A DNA stretch of 64,000 bases, taken from the NCBI GenBank assembly GCA_003667245.1, contig RCNN01000067.1, positions 1-64,000 of the forward strand, given 5' to 3'. The notes under the pieces were generated by a model. That model made no database searches. It was not told where the DNA came from and worked only from the letters and a program-made list of their open reading frames with translations. Positions within the stretch are counted from its first letter, which is position 1, and each line of letters begins with the position of its first letter. This DNA comes from Heterostelium multicystogenum. Lineage: Eukaryota; Evosea; Eumycetozoa; Acytosteliales; Acytosteliaceae. Positions 1 to 11,208 of the stretch are shown piece by piece. A program made the translations under genes and the position numbers.

Positions 1-1
1 T

Positions 2-406
2 TGGATACTATGGTAAAGAGATTGGATAAGAATAGATTTATGGATTTGGATCTATATAAAGAAGAGAATGTATAAGAGGATCAATCGACAGTGGAATATT
101 ATTCATTCGTTAAACTATGAGTATCCAACTGGCTAGGAGTATCAGGTTACTAATACTTTGATCTATAGAGTATTCACTCAAAGTGAAATTTTGGAATCAT
201 ACAGTGCTGATCAATTCAAGGAATTGTTGGTCTCTATTATTAAGGGTTCAGACTCATCAATCATCTCTGCCTCCAAGCCAGAAATGATCACTATTTTCGT
301 CGAAAAAGAAGTATGGATCACAATCAATTTTAACAGTTCAATCATAAATCAGGATTGGTGTTGGAATTCATTAAAGTTGACAGGAACAGATTACGAAATC
401 GATTGA
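2..406 (+). CDS. Unrecognised 3' ORF fragment
   Basis: I do not recognise this gene. An open frame of 82 codons (158-406) ends in TGA and has a protein-like composition (NQDWCWNSLKLTG near the end). The same frame upstream continues almost open to about position 17, with one TAG at 134-136, so the region is probably the 3' end of a gene that starts left of the window and carries either a short intron or a base error. No signal peptide, transmembrane segment or known motif is visible. It lies upstream of and on the same strand as the Voa1-like gene. It could also be non-coding. Confidence 0.3.
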
Positions 407-613
407 TCAATTGATTGATCGATTAGATTATCTCAATCTATAGACACATCTTTGAAATGCGAGTCATTTTGATATAACAAATGATTGACTGATGATATTA
501 TGAATGTAAAACGATTATTACTCCTTTAAACCACACCATTCCAGATTAAGATTGAACAAATGTTACCATATTTATATATGATTACTAATTCAATCAATTG
601 TTCAATCAATATA

Positions 614-1418
614 GCTCCGTACAGATGAACTTTCAAAGATTTTCGACAGCTACAGTGATAAGCCACACAGCAGCTTAAAACTCACTCAAGGAAAGCATTG
701 AGGGTGCTGCATCATCTATCTTCATCCCATACACCACCTCTGCCTCACTTGTTTCATCTGTCCTCAAATCAATCAGCAACTCCCTCGAGGGTTCCTTGGT
801 TGTTGCCTCCGACAGTGAATTCGCCATCGAAGGTGCCGAACACATCAAATTGAATCAAATCTCATCTATCAAGAACATGATTTCCAATAAGAAAGTTGAT
901 ATCCTCGTTGTCGTTTTGCCAACTGAGAATCAAAGTATGTATAGTGTGCAAAATTTCGAATATCTATCCAACTAACAATTGCTCTCTCCCTATTCCTTTG
1001 TTTCTGTTATAGACCAATGTGTCGCCAATGTCAACAACATTTTTGAAGGGTGTCGAGACCGTCTCTTTCTTCACTGGTGAAAATGCCACCCCACTTGACT
1101 TCTCATTGGAATTCGAACAAATCCAAGAGAAATCGATCTTCTTCAGCCAACTCCAAGATACCAACGGTTCCAACTCCAACTCCTCCTCCTCATCCTCTAA
1201 AGAGCCCCACCACGGAGGTTCATCTTACTTTAATTTTTTCCCAGGTCCAGTCCTTGAGGCCTACCTTGTAGTTTTCATTTTGCTTTACCATTTTGTTCAT
1301 GGGATTCTGCTGTATTCTCGATTTGCAAGTTCCAGACAGATATGAAGCACCAAAGCAAAAGACCTATAAATTAAACCTGAAAAATATATTTAAAACATAT
1401 TTTATTATAATAGCATAG
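614..1418 (+). CDS. V-ATPase accessory subunit Voa1/Ac45/Big1-like, frameshifted
   Basis: The product is probably a type I membrane protein of the Ac45/Voa1/Big1 family, which assists assembly of the V-ATPase Vo sector. The C-terminus shows the family pattern: a hydrophobic span with a GFCCILDLQ-type end followed directly by LQVPDRYEAPK, matching the family's Q-x-P-D/S-R-F/Y-E tail. Upstream is a luminal-type Ser-rich region. An intron with GTATGT...TTATAG borders runs 935-1012. The exon after it needs base corrections near 1045-1055 (run of T) and near 1270-1285; another frame change occurs near 690. The first exon seems to start after a TATAG acceptor at 613, and no upstream signal-peptide exon is convincing, so the 5' end is unresolved. 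Confidence 0.55.
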
Positions 1419-1939
1419 CAATCAAACCATCAATCTTATTACTCAAATCAAATCATTTACCCAATCAATCAAATCAAATCACATGCCAAAATAATAATAG
1501 TAAAAAAGCAACAAATATACAAATTAGTTATCTTAATAAAATTAACATTTTGTATTTTATATAAATATCATCCATCATCATCATACTAAATTATAATATT
1601 ATATTTTAGTATTATAGTTTTAAAGCTATAGTATCTATCTTTAGATATGAGTTATCTTTCTATCTATCTATCAAATCTATGTCTATTTTGTGTGTGATTG
1701 TTTGTGTCGTTTTTAAAGTGAAAATAAACATTAATTTCAATTTTTTATTTTTAATTTTTTCTGACAACACTCTTTTTGATAAAAATGATTAAAAACGAAA
1801 CAATCGAAAATCTAGTTTCTTCTGTATGACTTTTAAGTGGTCAATTCTATTTATTACATACGACACATATTATTAAGATTGTTTGTTGGTGCATTTTAAA
1901 AAGTAGAAGAGCCTAGCATACTAGTAATATAGTTTAAAG

Positions 1940-3145
1940 ATGGAAGAGTCACAAGCATCACCATTCCAAATCGTTACAGTAAAGTTGAAGTTGATGTTGG
2001 CACCAATCAACATTGGAAATATCATCAGTGGTGCCAAGTCTGCTCTCGACAGATTGATTTTCAGATATAATAAGCATCTTAAAGCAACTATCATTTCCTA
2101 TTTCAACTTGAAACTCGTTGAGAAAGAAGTTGCCAATTTCTACGACAGTCCATTCCTGAATGTGCCAATTATCGTTAGTCTTATGGTATTCCGTCCAACC
2201 AAAGGTCAATTAATACGTATGTAGTCGTTCAATTCCTCACTTAATTAATACGTTGGCCACAACTATAGTGTACTAATCAATCGATGGTTCTATTTTTCAG
2301 ATGGAACTGTAAAGAGAGTATCATCAACACATTTGTCACTGCTTGTGTTTGGCGTGATTTCAGCATCGATTATCAAGGCTGATTTGCCAAAGGACTTGCA
2401 CTATTGACCACAGTTCAAATTACTTTTGTAGACAAGAATAACAGTGCCAATTTAATTTCACTTGGTACCAAGATTTTATTTTAGAGTTAAAGAGTAATAT
2501 TAGTTCGGAGATTGTAATTACGGCTTTTAGAGTTACTTGGGTATAACATTATATCTTAATTCATAGTGTATTGACCGATAAGAACTATATTACTATCATG
2601 GTCAAATGACAGATTCCGATACATATATTACTGGACACGAAGAGATTAAAGTTGAAACACCAAAGAAACAAAACAAACGCCAACAACAAACAAATGTAAA
2701 GAATAACAACAGTTCCGATATAGTAAAGTTTGATGACAATGAAGAGAATGAAGAGCCAACTGAAGAAAAAGAAGAAGAAAAGAAAGAAGAAAAAGAAGGA
2801 CAAGAAAGAAAAGAAAGATAAGTCAGAATCAGAGTCAGAATCATCAGAGTCAGAGTCAGAATCGTCAGAATCATCAGAATCAGAGTCAGATAAAAAAAGT
2901 AAAAAGAAAAAGAAAGAAGATACAAAGAAGAAATCAAAGAAGGTCAAGTCAGAGTCAGAATCAGAATCAGAGTCAGAGTCGGACTCTGATGACAAAAAGA
3001 AGAAAAAGAAGAAGCAATCACCCAAAAAAGATGAAGACAAAAGAAAAAGAGATCAAAGAAAGAGAGTAGTGATGAAGAAAGCAGCAGCAGCAGTAGTAGC
3101 GAAGAAGAGAAATCAAAAAAGAAGAGAAAGAGTCATCACAATTAA
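1940..3145 (+). CDS. RNA polymerase I subunit RPA43-like (Rpb7-N/OB domain plus charged tail)
   Basis: This is probably the stalk subunit RPA43 of RNA polymerase I, acting in nucleolar rRNA transcription. The first exon (1940-2216) reads as an Rpb7-type N-terminal domain, with ATIISYFNLKLVEK, then YDSPFLNVPI, then a FRP element as in RPA43. After an intron (2217-2299) comes the OB-fold start GTVKRVSSTHLSLLVFGV-ISASI. From about 2600 the protein becomes a Lys/Glu/Ser tail with SESESES tracts, like the basic C-terminal tail of animal RPA43, ending in a KSHHN-type tail at TAA 3143-3145. Frame changes are needed near 2405-2480, 2770-2810 and 3010-3040, all in or near A runs. The middle (2410-2600) is hard to read, so the tail could belong to a separate gene. 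Confidence 0.6.
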
Positions 3146-3857
3146 CACTTTCATTCAACAACAATCAATCAATCTACCGCAACACCTTATGTATCTACAA
3201 CCCAATCTCTTTTTATTTCTTAAACTAACTTAACAAGTGGTTAACCAAACCAATTTAAATAAATAAAATAGAACAACTTTAAAAAAAACAAAACAAAAAG
3301 TAAAGTAAATGAAGTGTAAATTTACATTAAATTGTAATGACAGATCTTACTCCAATTCATAACAATAATAATAAAGAATAAGACTCCACACACCACTATG
3401 GATATTGCTTCAGATAACGTTATAGTGAGAAAAAAAAAAACTATGTGATCTTGTTGGTGTGACAATGAAACCCAATTTTGACTCGCAGTTGGGTTGTTTT
3501 AATTTTTTTTAAAAAATCTAATGAAACCAAAAAATAATAAAAAATCAAAATTAAAAAAATATTTAAAGTTCTTCCTTTTTGGCTTCCTTGTTCACCTTTC
3601 TCATACTAAATTTTATAATACTATCAGTAGTCACTATTGTGTTGTCACAAAATTTAAAAATTTCCTTATTCCACTTCATTCAGCGCAGTGTGTACTTTAA
3701 ATAGATAAATTAATATCTTGCTATTGTATTGTCAGTTAGCTTGTTGTATAGTAATATCAATATATATATATATCATATCCTTTTATTTAGCCTAATAACC
3801 CAGTGTGTGTTTTGTTTTCATTTTCGTTGTTGTACACTTAGTAATAATAATATAAAC
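3146..3857. other. Intergenic spacer, no gene seen
   Basis: This spacer is AT-rich with poly-A and poly-T runs, for example 3430-3440 and 3505-3530. It holds the 3' end of the RPA43-like gene and the promoter of the capping protein gene. I see no ORF with coding character and no RNA gene. Confidence 0.6.
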
Positions 3858-4846
3858 ATGTCCAAATTAGATTCAGCTTTAGATTTGATGAGAAGATTGC
3901 CACCTGCTCAAATCGAAGACAACTTGGCAGGTTTGCTCGACTTGGTACCAGATTTGACTGAGGATTTGTTGTCATCTGTCGATCAACCATTGAAGATCGC
4001 TTTCGACCCAGTATCAAAGCGTGATTATCTCCTTTGTGATTATAATAGAGATGGTGATTCCTACAGGTAAATAGAATACAATAGAATCGACCAAACAAGA
4101 GATACTAGTGATTGTCATTGCAGCAACTAATCATTGATAATCAAATTTCGATAAACAGATCACCATGGTCAAATAAATATGATCCACCCATCAGCGATGG
4201 TGCTCTCCCATCACCAAAGTTGAGAGAGATCGAGGTTCAAGCCAATGAAGTATTTGATATCTATCGTGAATTGTATGTATAGAAGTTGGGCGGCGAAATA
4301 ATCATCAACCAATTCGACGCGAACCAAGCTAACCACAATTTATTGTGCAATGATTTAGATATTTCGAAGGTGGTGTTTTCATCTGTTTATTGTTGGGATC
4401 TCGATGGTGGATTTGCTGCAGTAGTTTTGATTAAGAAGACTCAAGATCAATCAAAGAAGGGTCAACCAATGAGAGGTACTTGGGACTCTATTCACGTCGT
4501 CGAAGTTAAGGATATGAAGAAGAACGCTCGTTACAAATTGACCTCCACCATCATGCTCTCAATCGAGACTGAAAACGACAGCACTGGAAACGTCAACTTG
4601 TCAGGTAGTTTGACCAGACAAGAGGAGAAGGAATCTCCAGTCAACGATGTCGACACTCACATCACCAACATCGGTAAGATGGTCGAAGATATGGAATCTA
4701 AATTGCGTCTCACCCTCGAAACCATCTACTTTGGTAAGACCAAGCAAGTTGTCAACGAGTTGCGTAGTGCCACTGGTTCATCTGAACTTGAGAAGAGAAA
4801 GAATCTCTCCAACCAAATTGGTTCTGCTTTGAGCTCACGTCAATAA
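3858..4846 (+). CDS. acpB: F-actin-capping protein subunit beta (Cap32)
   Basis: This is the beta subunit of the CapZ heterodimer, which binds actin filament barbed ends in the cytoplasm. Three exons fit: 3858-4066, 4159-4272 and 4359-4846, with GTAAAT/GTATGT donors and CAG/TAG acceptors. The N-terminus [20 protein letters not shown], then the [29 protein letters not shown] and [11 protein letters not shown] blocks, is a near end-to-end match to the family. Total exon length is 811 nt, one base too many for about 269 residues, and the extra base sits in the T run at 4374-4379. The start is the ATG preceded by an A-rich leader, typical of dictyostelids. Confidence 0.95.
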
Positions 4847-5125
4847 ATAATCAATCTATAGATATTATTCATATCAACAATCCAAACAAAACACTATCAA
4901 CAACAATAAATAAATAACAATCCTCATATTAAATTATAAATAAAACAAATAATTTCAAATCTATATATTTATTTATATCAACAATCAAAACAAATATCTT
5001 TCTTTATAAAAGTACAAATAAACATAAATCATGATGTTCAACTAAATGAACATATATTAGTTATCTCTTAAAAGTACAACCTATCTAAATTACTTTGTAC
5101 AGCATATATAACGATTAAGGTCTTG

Positions 5126-5127
<2 letters not shown>

Positions 5128-5160
<33 letters not shown>
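5128..5160. repeat. ATT trinucleotide microsatellite
   Basis: About eleven uninterrupted TTA/ATT units form a simple repeat. It is non-coding here, unlike the AAT/AAC repeats that encode Asn tracts in nearby exons. Confidence 0.9.
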
Positions 5161-5161
<1 letters not shown>

Positions 5162-6486
5162 ACAATGATCTTGAAAGTAGGTAGTATATTGTAGAAATAA
5201 AATGAAGTATATTATAACTAATTGTTAATTACAATTAATAGTAATTGATTAGTCAATGAATGATCATTACAATAAGAGTTATTAATAATGAATAATTAAC
5301 AACATTAAAATATTAAATTTGATATTCTCTGATATTATAAAGTATTCATAAGAATTATAATAGTTTACTTTGAAAAATGAAGATTCATTTTAAATATAAT
5401 TGATTAAAGATATTATTAATATTAATATTTTTATTATTTTTACAATGATTCTTTAGTTATTCTTAAAAAACACATCAAAAAGAATAGAATTAAAATAGAT
5501 TGATTATAATAGGTCGAGATTTAACCTAAAAATATCATATACACCATTCAGTGAAATGTACAAATGATTTTGTCAAACCTAATATATGATGTAATGATGC
5601 AAAGCTCCAATAAACTAAAGTTAGTGGGCACAAGCCGAGGACGGTAATCTATTTGCAAAAACCAAGACCAACAACAACAGATTTGTTCTAGAGCCTACTT
5701 TAAAGTGCCAAATGCCATTTGATGAACCATTTAAAAACTTGAGATTATTATTAAGATTTTCTATTGCCAAAACTTAAGTCATCTAATGAGTAGATTGTTG
5801 ACTATCTTTTTAGCTTAATCATTATAATAATAATAATAATTTAAAAAGCTTGTAAATGAACTAAAATAAATATCCAGAAATCATGGTTCGCCGTGGATAC
5901 TCAAATTACAAAATAAATTGTTGATTTCTTGTTATTTCCTATTTGATAAGAGATTTAGGTTTTGGTCGAATTAAGTGGATTAGGAAGAGAACCTCTCAAA
6001 TTTAAAACTAAACAAAACTTGGTTAATATAATTATGGTTTTTCAAGGTAGATCAATCCAAGTTCTTTATATGATTCAGGCAATAGTTCTTAATATATCAT
6101 GAAAGCAAGATAAACCCATTAAACACAATACACCAATATATTATATATTTTGTCAAGCATGGATCTAAAGTATTTCTGATTCTCAAGATTTTTTCCGAAC
6201 CAAAACCAAATTATTGGGTTTGCTGTATGTTTATATTAATAGTAAACTTTTTTTGAAGAATTAAGAACCACTTTGAATTTAAATAATTTGTACATAGTAT
6301 TGGGGGATACACCAAATTACAATTTGAGCCAATCATGCTGATGATTTGAGAATGGAAGTGCCAAACTGCTAGGTGAAGTAGTTGTTGTTTTGATCATTTG
6401 TAAGATCGTGTTAGAATACAATCCTATTTGGGATGTGATCATCATTAATAAATTCATTAGTATTGTGACATTGTATTAACAAAAAT

Positions 6487-6504
6487 CAGCCCTCATCAGG
6501 GCTG
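6487..6504. other. Perfect 7-bp hairpin CAGCCCT-CATC-AGGGCTG
   Basis: The arms CAGCCCT and AGGGCTG are exact reverse complements around a 4-base loop. A GC-rich stem in otherwise AT-rich spacer is unusual. No gene is adjacent, so it is not obviously a transcript terminator. Confidence 0.6.
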
Positions 6505-7483
6505 TATATCCCTCAATTGAAAATCATCACTTTTATATAATTAGCACACCATTCATCATATGGATAGATTTAATTTTTTTCATTTTCAAATAAATATTAA
6601 AATGGGTGTGTGCCAATTTGCCAAAGATGCAAATTTTTGTAAAAAAAAAGACACCTCAACAAATACCTTGTCCTTATATGTCACCCAAAAACTGAAACTT
6701 GCAAAAATGTTAATAATACATCTGAGAGTGCATTAATTGACATTTTTTCTGAAATCTAATTTTTGGTTTTTAGCTGAATGGGGTAAAATAACAACATAAC
6801 CGTCGAACAAAAAAACAGAACAAGCATATTCCAAGTCAAAAATATCGTTAGTTGCGTGAACAAAATAAAATAAAGTACACTTCAAGTGGTGCTATTCCAT
6901 AAAAGTCTCTATTGATAGAAAAAATATTGTTTTATTTTACCAAAGAGGGATGAAGAGTGCTTCACCAACCAACATCAAACAACTGACTGCATTCGACCGT
7001 TTTCAAATGCCTCTTTGCTGCGTGAGGTAGTTACTTTGAAGTTGTTGGAGTCGAAGGCAGAGAACCTTCCTCCAGGATATGATAATTGTCATCTTCAAAA
7101 CCACAGCACCACACATGACAACAAACAAACCAATATTTCCAGTTCTTTTATTTTATTTTAATGATATTTAATAATTAATAACGAAAAGTTTTGAATGCAT
7201 TATTTTGAAATAATCAAAGTGTAATTTTAGTTGGGGAGGCTGGATGGTGGGAGTCTAATCCATTATTATAAAAAAAAAGAAACTCTGAACACTCGTGCAT
7301 CAGGTTGCATCCCCACTGAATAACGATTAATCCCTCTTTTAGAATAAAGATGAGAAAAATAGATTCATATAAATTGAACTTGTTTCGGCATGTCAGTCAT
7401 TCATTCATTCATTTCCAACAACAACAACAATTATCTATCTAAAGATAAATAATTAATATATATATAATATTATAATATACAAG

Positions 7484-8396
7484 ATGAAATTCGCCTTCGC
7501 TTTGATCGCTTTGATCTTTATCTCAGCTACCGCTGCCCGTAAATATTTAATTTAATATCTTATACCATTTGATAATAAATTAACATTTCCCTCTCTTTGT
7601 TTTTTCTATCTGTTTCCAAAATATTTAGAAACCGCCAACTTTGCCGGTCAATTCTCATGGGAAAAACCTTAACAATGGTTCACAAAACACCGTCTCTGGT
7701 TCAATCGCCACTAGCATTACCAAGGGTACTGATGAATACACTATTGCTTACAACATTACTTTGACTGGTTTGAACGATACTCTCGGATACACCGTCCAAA
7801 ATATCAGTGCTTTGGGTCCAGCTGAGCCAGGTCAAGACCCAGACAACAGTCTCGTCAACTTGGTTTTGGATATTTCAAATGCTGTCGTTACCGAAGCCAA
7901 TTTCACCTGTGACAACTCAATGATCATCACCAAGGCTGATAACTCATCCCTCTACCAACTCCTTAACCTCTCACTTGACCAACTCCTCAACTCTTCCCTC
8001 ACCAGAACCTTGTACGTTTCTGCCTTCAACCCAGACAACGTTCCATTCACCCGTGCTCAATTGGCATACCAAGATCCAACCCCAACCACCACCACCACTG
8101 GTAACACTACCACCACTGGAGCCACTACCACCGGAGATTCCACCACTGGAGCTACTGGTAACACCACCACCACTGGAGAAACCACCACTGGAGCCACCAC
8201 TGGTAATGCCACCACCACCGCTGCCACCACTGGACCAGCCACCACCGGACCAGCCACCACTGGACCAGCCACCACTGGACCAGCCACCACTTCTGGAGAC
8301 AGCACTACCACCGAAGATTCCACCACCACCGGTTCTGCTTCAACCCTCACCGTCGGTCTTGTCGCTTTGTTGACTTTCGCTGTTTTGGCATTCTAA
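7484..8396 (+). CDS. Thr-rich secreted protein with GPI-anchor signal
   Basis: I do not recognise a named family. Exon 1 (7484-7538) encodes the signal peptide MKFAFALIALIFISATAA. Exon 2 (7629-8396) encodes a globular region with many N-x-S/T sequons, then from about residue 200 a Thr/Gly/Pro stalk with GATTTG- and GPATT-type repeats, and finally a hydrophobic C-terminus (STLTVGLVALLTFAVLAF) with no tail. That layout is typical of GPI-anchored dictyostelid surface proteins with an O-glycosylated stalk. Exon length is one base too long; the extra base is in the AAAAACCTT stretch near 7662-7667. A secreted extracellular-matrix role is possible but not shown. Confidence 0.75.
8215..8293 (+). repeat. 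15-bp tandem repeat encoding GPATT units
   Basis: Near-identical 15-base units (GGACCAGCCACCACT with T/C variation) occur about four times in the stalk of the Thr-rich protein, encoding Gly-Pro-Ala-Thr-Thr. The low divergence suggests recent slippage. Confidence 0.8.
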
Positions 8397-8540
8397 ATAA
8401 AATAGTATAGTAGTATTAATATATATATATAAATAAAACATAAATAACTTTATTTGAATATTTATTGATATTGTTTTTGATCGCTCCTACCATGGTTGAC
8501 TATGTATTGGTTTATAATGTCCACTACTTGATGTGCATTT

Positions 8541-10191
8541 TTAAAGTGGACCACTATTTTTTTCTCTGGTATTTAGAAGGATGTCGATTGGCACAACATA
8601 TTTATTCAATGTCCATTCAACTATTTCAAAGTTATTGTTTTCCATGTGGCTTTGAAAATATTGTTCAATTTCAATGTATAGTGGTTTTTCCATCTTTACT
8701 TCTTGAATGAGATATTCGAGGGTGTCCAAGTCTCCATTCTCATAAGCACTAAGAACTGCAACCATGGTGCAAAGTTCAGTCCTGTTCTTGTGAAGATATT
8801 TGACAATCTCGATATGTTCATTGCAAGATGCATTATCCATTGCCAAAGTGGTACATCCCTCAGTTCTATTCTCATGTAGCCACCTTACAACTTCTAGATG
8901 ACCATATTTGGCAGCTTCATTCATCGCAGATTCAGTGGTGCCCTCTGTTCTATTCTCGTGCAACCACTTTACTATATCTAACTTTCCTATCATTGCAGCA
9001 TACTCTATTGCACTCTCGCTTGTACATGATGTTTTCTCATGTACACACTTGATAATTTCAAAGTTTCCTTCATAGGCCAAGTCATCTAGATAATCAGTAG
9101 GTAGAGAGAAATCGGTATGATTTCCTAGTAGCCACAAAAATGTGTCTACTTGATTTCCAAGAGTTGCTGAGATAAGTACATTGTCATATTCTGCACTTGT
9201 ATTTTGCATTAGCCATTTCAAAACTTCTAATCTTCCATTACTAGCAGCGACATGAATTGCATTTCCAACTTCAGCATTGGTGTTTTGATGAAGCCATTTC
9301 ACAATATCTAAGTTTCCACTTGCTGCTGCTCCAATAATGCCTTGAGAGCAATCGCAACCATGTTTTTGAAGTAACTTAACTATTTCAAATTGATCCAGTT
9401 TTGCTGCAGTTGAAACCAATTCCACTTGATTTGTATCCAAGAATCTCAAATGCTCTTTTAGTAGGTATTCCAACACTACTTGTTGTTTTCCAAGCACTGA
9501 GCTCATAAACATGTCATTCTTTTCCAAATCTTGAGGTCTATTTGTAATAAGCCATTCAATCATATCAATGTTTCCAGCAAATGCAGCAGAGTTAAATGCA
9601 TTAAATTCGTTTCCATCAAGTGGTGAGTCAATCTTATTGTATGAATTGTTTTGGTCAATCTCCACAAAGAGTTTTAAGAGCTCCCATCCATTTGGACAGT
9701 TTGGTGAGATAGCAATAAATTCATGCATGGGCCATTTGTGAGTTGGAAAAGTATCGAATAGATATTTTATTATATCCATTCTACCTTGTTTGATGGACAT
9801 TGTCATTGAAGTATTGAGTATTTGATTTTTTCAAATTAGACATGTTATCATCACAATCGATAATTTCAATGAGATTGAAATAATTTACCAGGTTTTCCAA
9901 AAATTGTAGAGAGCAACCACCTTGGATAGCATTTTGAAAAAGCTGTTCCATATAGCATCTTATTCTTGAAACAACTTTACAGTTGTCAAAATATTCCTTC
10001 AATGGATTCCAATAGCAGTTACCAGCCAAGGACAATGGATTTTGGAGGAGTTCCCTCCACTTGAATTTTTTTGTTAGAGAATTTCTATTAATTTGATAAA
10101 CATTTTCAAATATTATTCTTCTTAATAGGATATTATCGAATGTTGATTTAAATAACTTGGACTCCATTTCTCTTCTATTTATATTTGTCAC
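8541..10191 (-). CDS. Ankyrin-type repeat protein of the NRTEGCT family
   Basis: This is a cytosolic-type repeat protein of about 549 residues with an unknown partner. An N-terminal conserved region (start MTNINRREMESKLFKSTFDN) is followed by degenerate ankyrin repeats of about 33-36 residues. The consensus is like GHLEVVRWLHENRTEGCT followed by AMD-A. That consensus is typical of the large ankyrin families in several dictyostelid genomes. The gene is read as one across a single-base shift near 9820-9835 in the T run (ATTTTTTC), where the N-terminal frame (9781-10191) meets the repeat frame (8541-9806). There is no signal peptide or membrane segment. It is related to the genes at 47838-49556 and, more distantly, 45020-47388. 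Confidence 0.8.
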
Positions 10192-10829
10192 TTAAACTAA
10201 AAAATAGAAATGCCAGCTTGCATTTTATATGATTCGATCCAAAAATCCAATCTTAGTTGTTTCTGAATTGCCAGCTGGTTTTAGAGAATAAAATATTGAG
10301 GTTTTTGACAGGTGGTTTGAAAGAGATACTCAGATTTTATTTGAATTATCTTGAAGCTGTAGGTTTGATGGCGACATTTGAAAGAAAATATCACCATATT
10401 CTAATGAAAAGTCTAAGGTCAGACTAGTGACTCATAAGAAAAAGTTTATTAAAAGTTCCAACACTTAAAATTATAAAGATACAAGATATAATTTATGATT
10501 CAATTTACCAGGTAATCTAAAACCACCTAGCTAGTAGTGTTAGGTATTATGAATTATAAACATATAAGTTTAAAACTTGAAATTATATAAGCGAAGTTCA
10601 ATAGTTTTTAAAGTTACATGGAGTTATAAAAAAGATCACCAAAACATCTCCATTCAAAAACTCATAAATATCAAATAATATTTAGATTCTCATGAGAATC
10701 TAAAATATTGTAATATTTATTAGTACATCAATGTCATTCGCTATTGTTGTTATTCATTGATTTACTTCGTAGAGTGCTTGCTTTTAAACATTGTAAAATA
10801 GACCTTCTTTTGTATTATCATCATATTAA
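10192..10829. other. Intergenic spacer with a 24-bp palindrome
   Basis: This AT-rich region lies between an ankyrin gene transcribed left and the ubiquitin-like gene transcribed right, so it holds both promoters. Apart from the palindrome at 10681-10704 I see nothing coding. Confidence 0.6.
10681..10704. promoter_or_regulatory. 24-bp perfect palindrome (TTTAGATTCTCA / TGAGAATCTAAA)
   Basis: The two 12-base halves are exact reverse complements with no spacer, and the symmetry continues outward into AATATT with one bulge. It lies about 125 bp upstream of the ubiquitin-like ORF, so it could be a dimeric protein-binding site or a cruciform. That function is inference only. Confidence 0.45.
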
Positions 10830-11066
10830 ATGGTTATAATTACAGTTCAATTTGTAAGAGATCAATCACTCTCATTTCATATCGATGTAGAAAGCAATTA
10901 TACAGTAGGTGATTTGAAGCTAAAGATACAAGAACAACATGGCCTTTCATTCAATGATACCAGAATCATAGTAGCTGGTAAAGGTTTAGGTGACCACCAC
11001 GCCATAGGACCATATCTCTCACATACTTTCCATTTGGCGATAAGATTGTCTGACAAAAATGTTTGA
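10830..11066 (+). CDS. Small ubiquitin-like domain protein (78 aa)
   Basis: A single-exon ORF starts with the beta-strand pattern MVIITVQFVRDQSLSFHIDV, then the helix-like TVGDLKLKIQEQHGL, and then the DTRIIVAGKGL turn. This matches the order of a ubiquitin fold (strand, strand, helix, short strand with a Gly). The C-terminus ends RLSDKNV without a Gly-Gly, so conjugation like ubiquitin is unlikely. It may be a stand-alone Ubl or the first exon of a larger Ubl protein. No downstream exon is evident before the HAP2 gene ending at 11209. Confidence 0.55.
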   Translation: MVIITVQFVRDQSLSFHIDVESNYTVGDLKLKIQEQHGLSFNDTRIIVAGKGLGDHHAIGPYLSHTFHLAIRLSDKNV

Positions 11067-11208
11067 AACATCATTTCATCTCCTCTCTCTCTTTTGATGA
11101 TGAAGTAGTAGTTATATAATAATAATAATAAATTAAATCGATCATTTAAATATGTTGTTATACACCTGTTGTTTTATTAATTTGTATTTGAATCAAGATC
11201 TTATTGGA

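Larger units (their letters stand above)
4847..7483. other. 2.6 kb gene-poor region with microsatellite and small hairpin
   Basis: This is the longest stretch in the window without a recognisable gene. It contains a TTA/ATT microsatellite near 5128-5160, a short ATA repeat near 5825-5840, a 7-bp perfect hairpin at 6487-6504, and a less AT-rich island at about 6950-7125. Short coding-like reads exist but none exceeds about 40 codons with support. No tRNA or transposon ends were seen. The right end should contain the promoter of the GPI-type gene. Confidence 0.6.

Noticed and set aside
2585..3040. Minus-strand Ser/Asp/Phe-rich ORF (SDSDSDSD)
   Set aside because: It is the antisense of the Lys/Glu/Ser tail of the RPA43-like gene; the low-complexity repeat leaves several frames open.
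6950..7125. tRNA or snRNA gene in the GC island
   Set aside because: I looked for a T-loop GGTTCGANNCC pattern, acceptor-stem pairing and C/D box pairs and found none that fit.
8057..8350. 97-codon minus-strand ORF rich in Val (VVAGPVVAGPVV)
   Set aside because: It is the antisense of the Thr-rich repeat stalk of the GPI-type protein; repeats keep all frames open.
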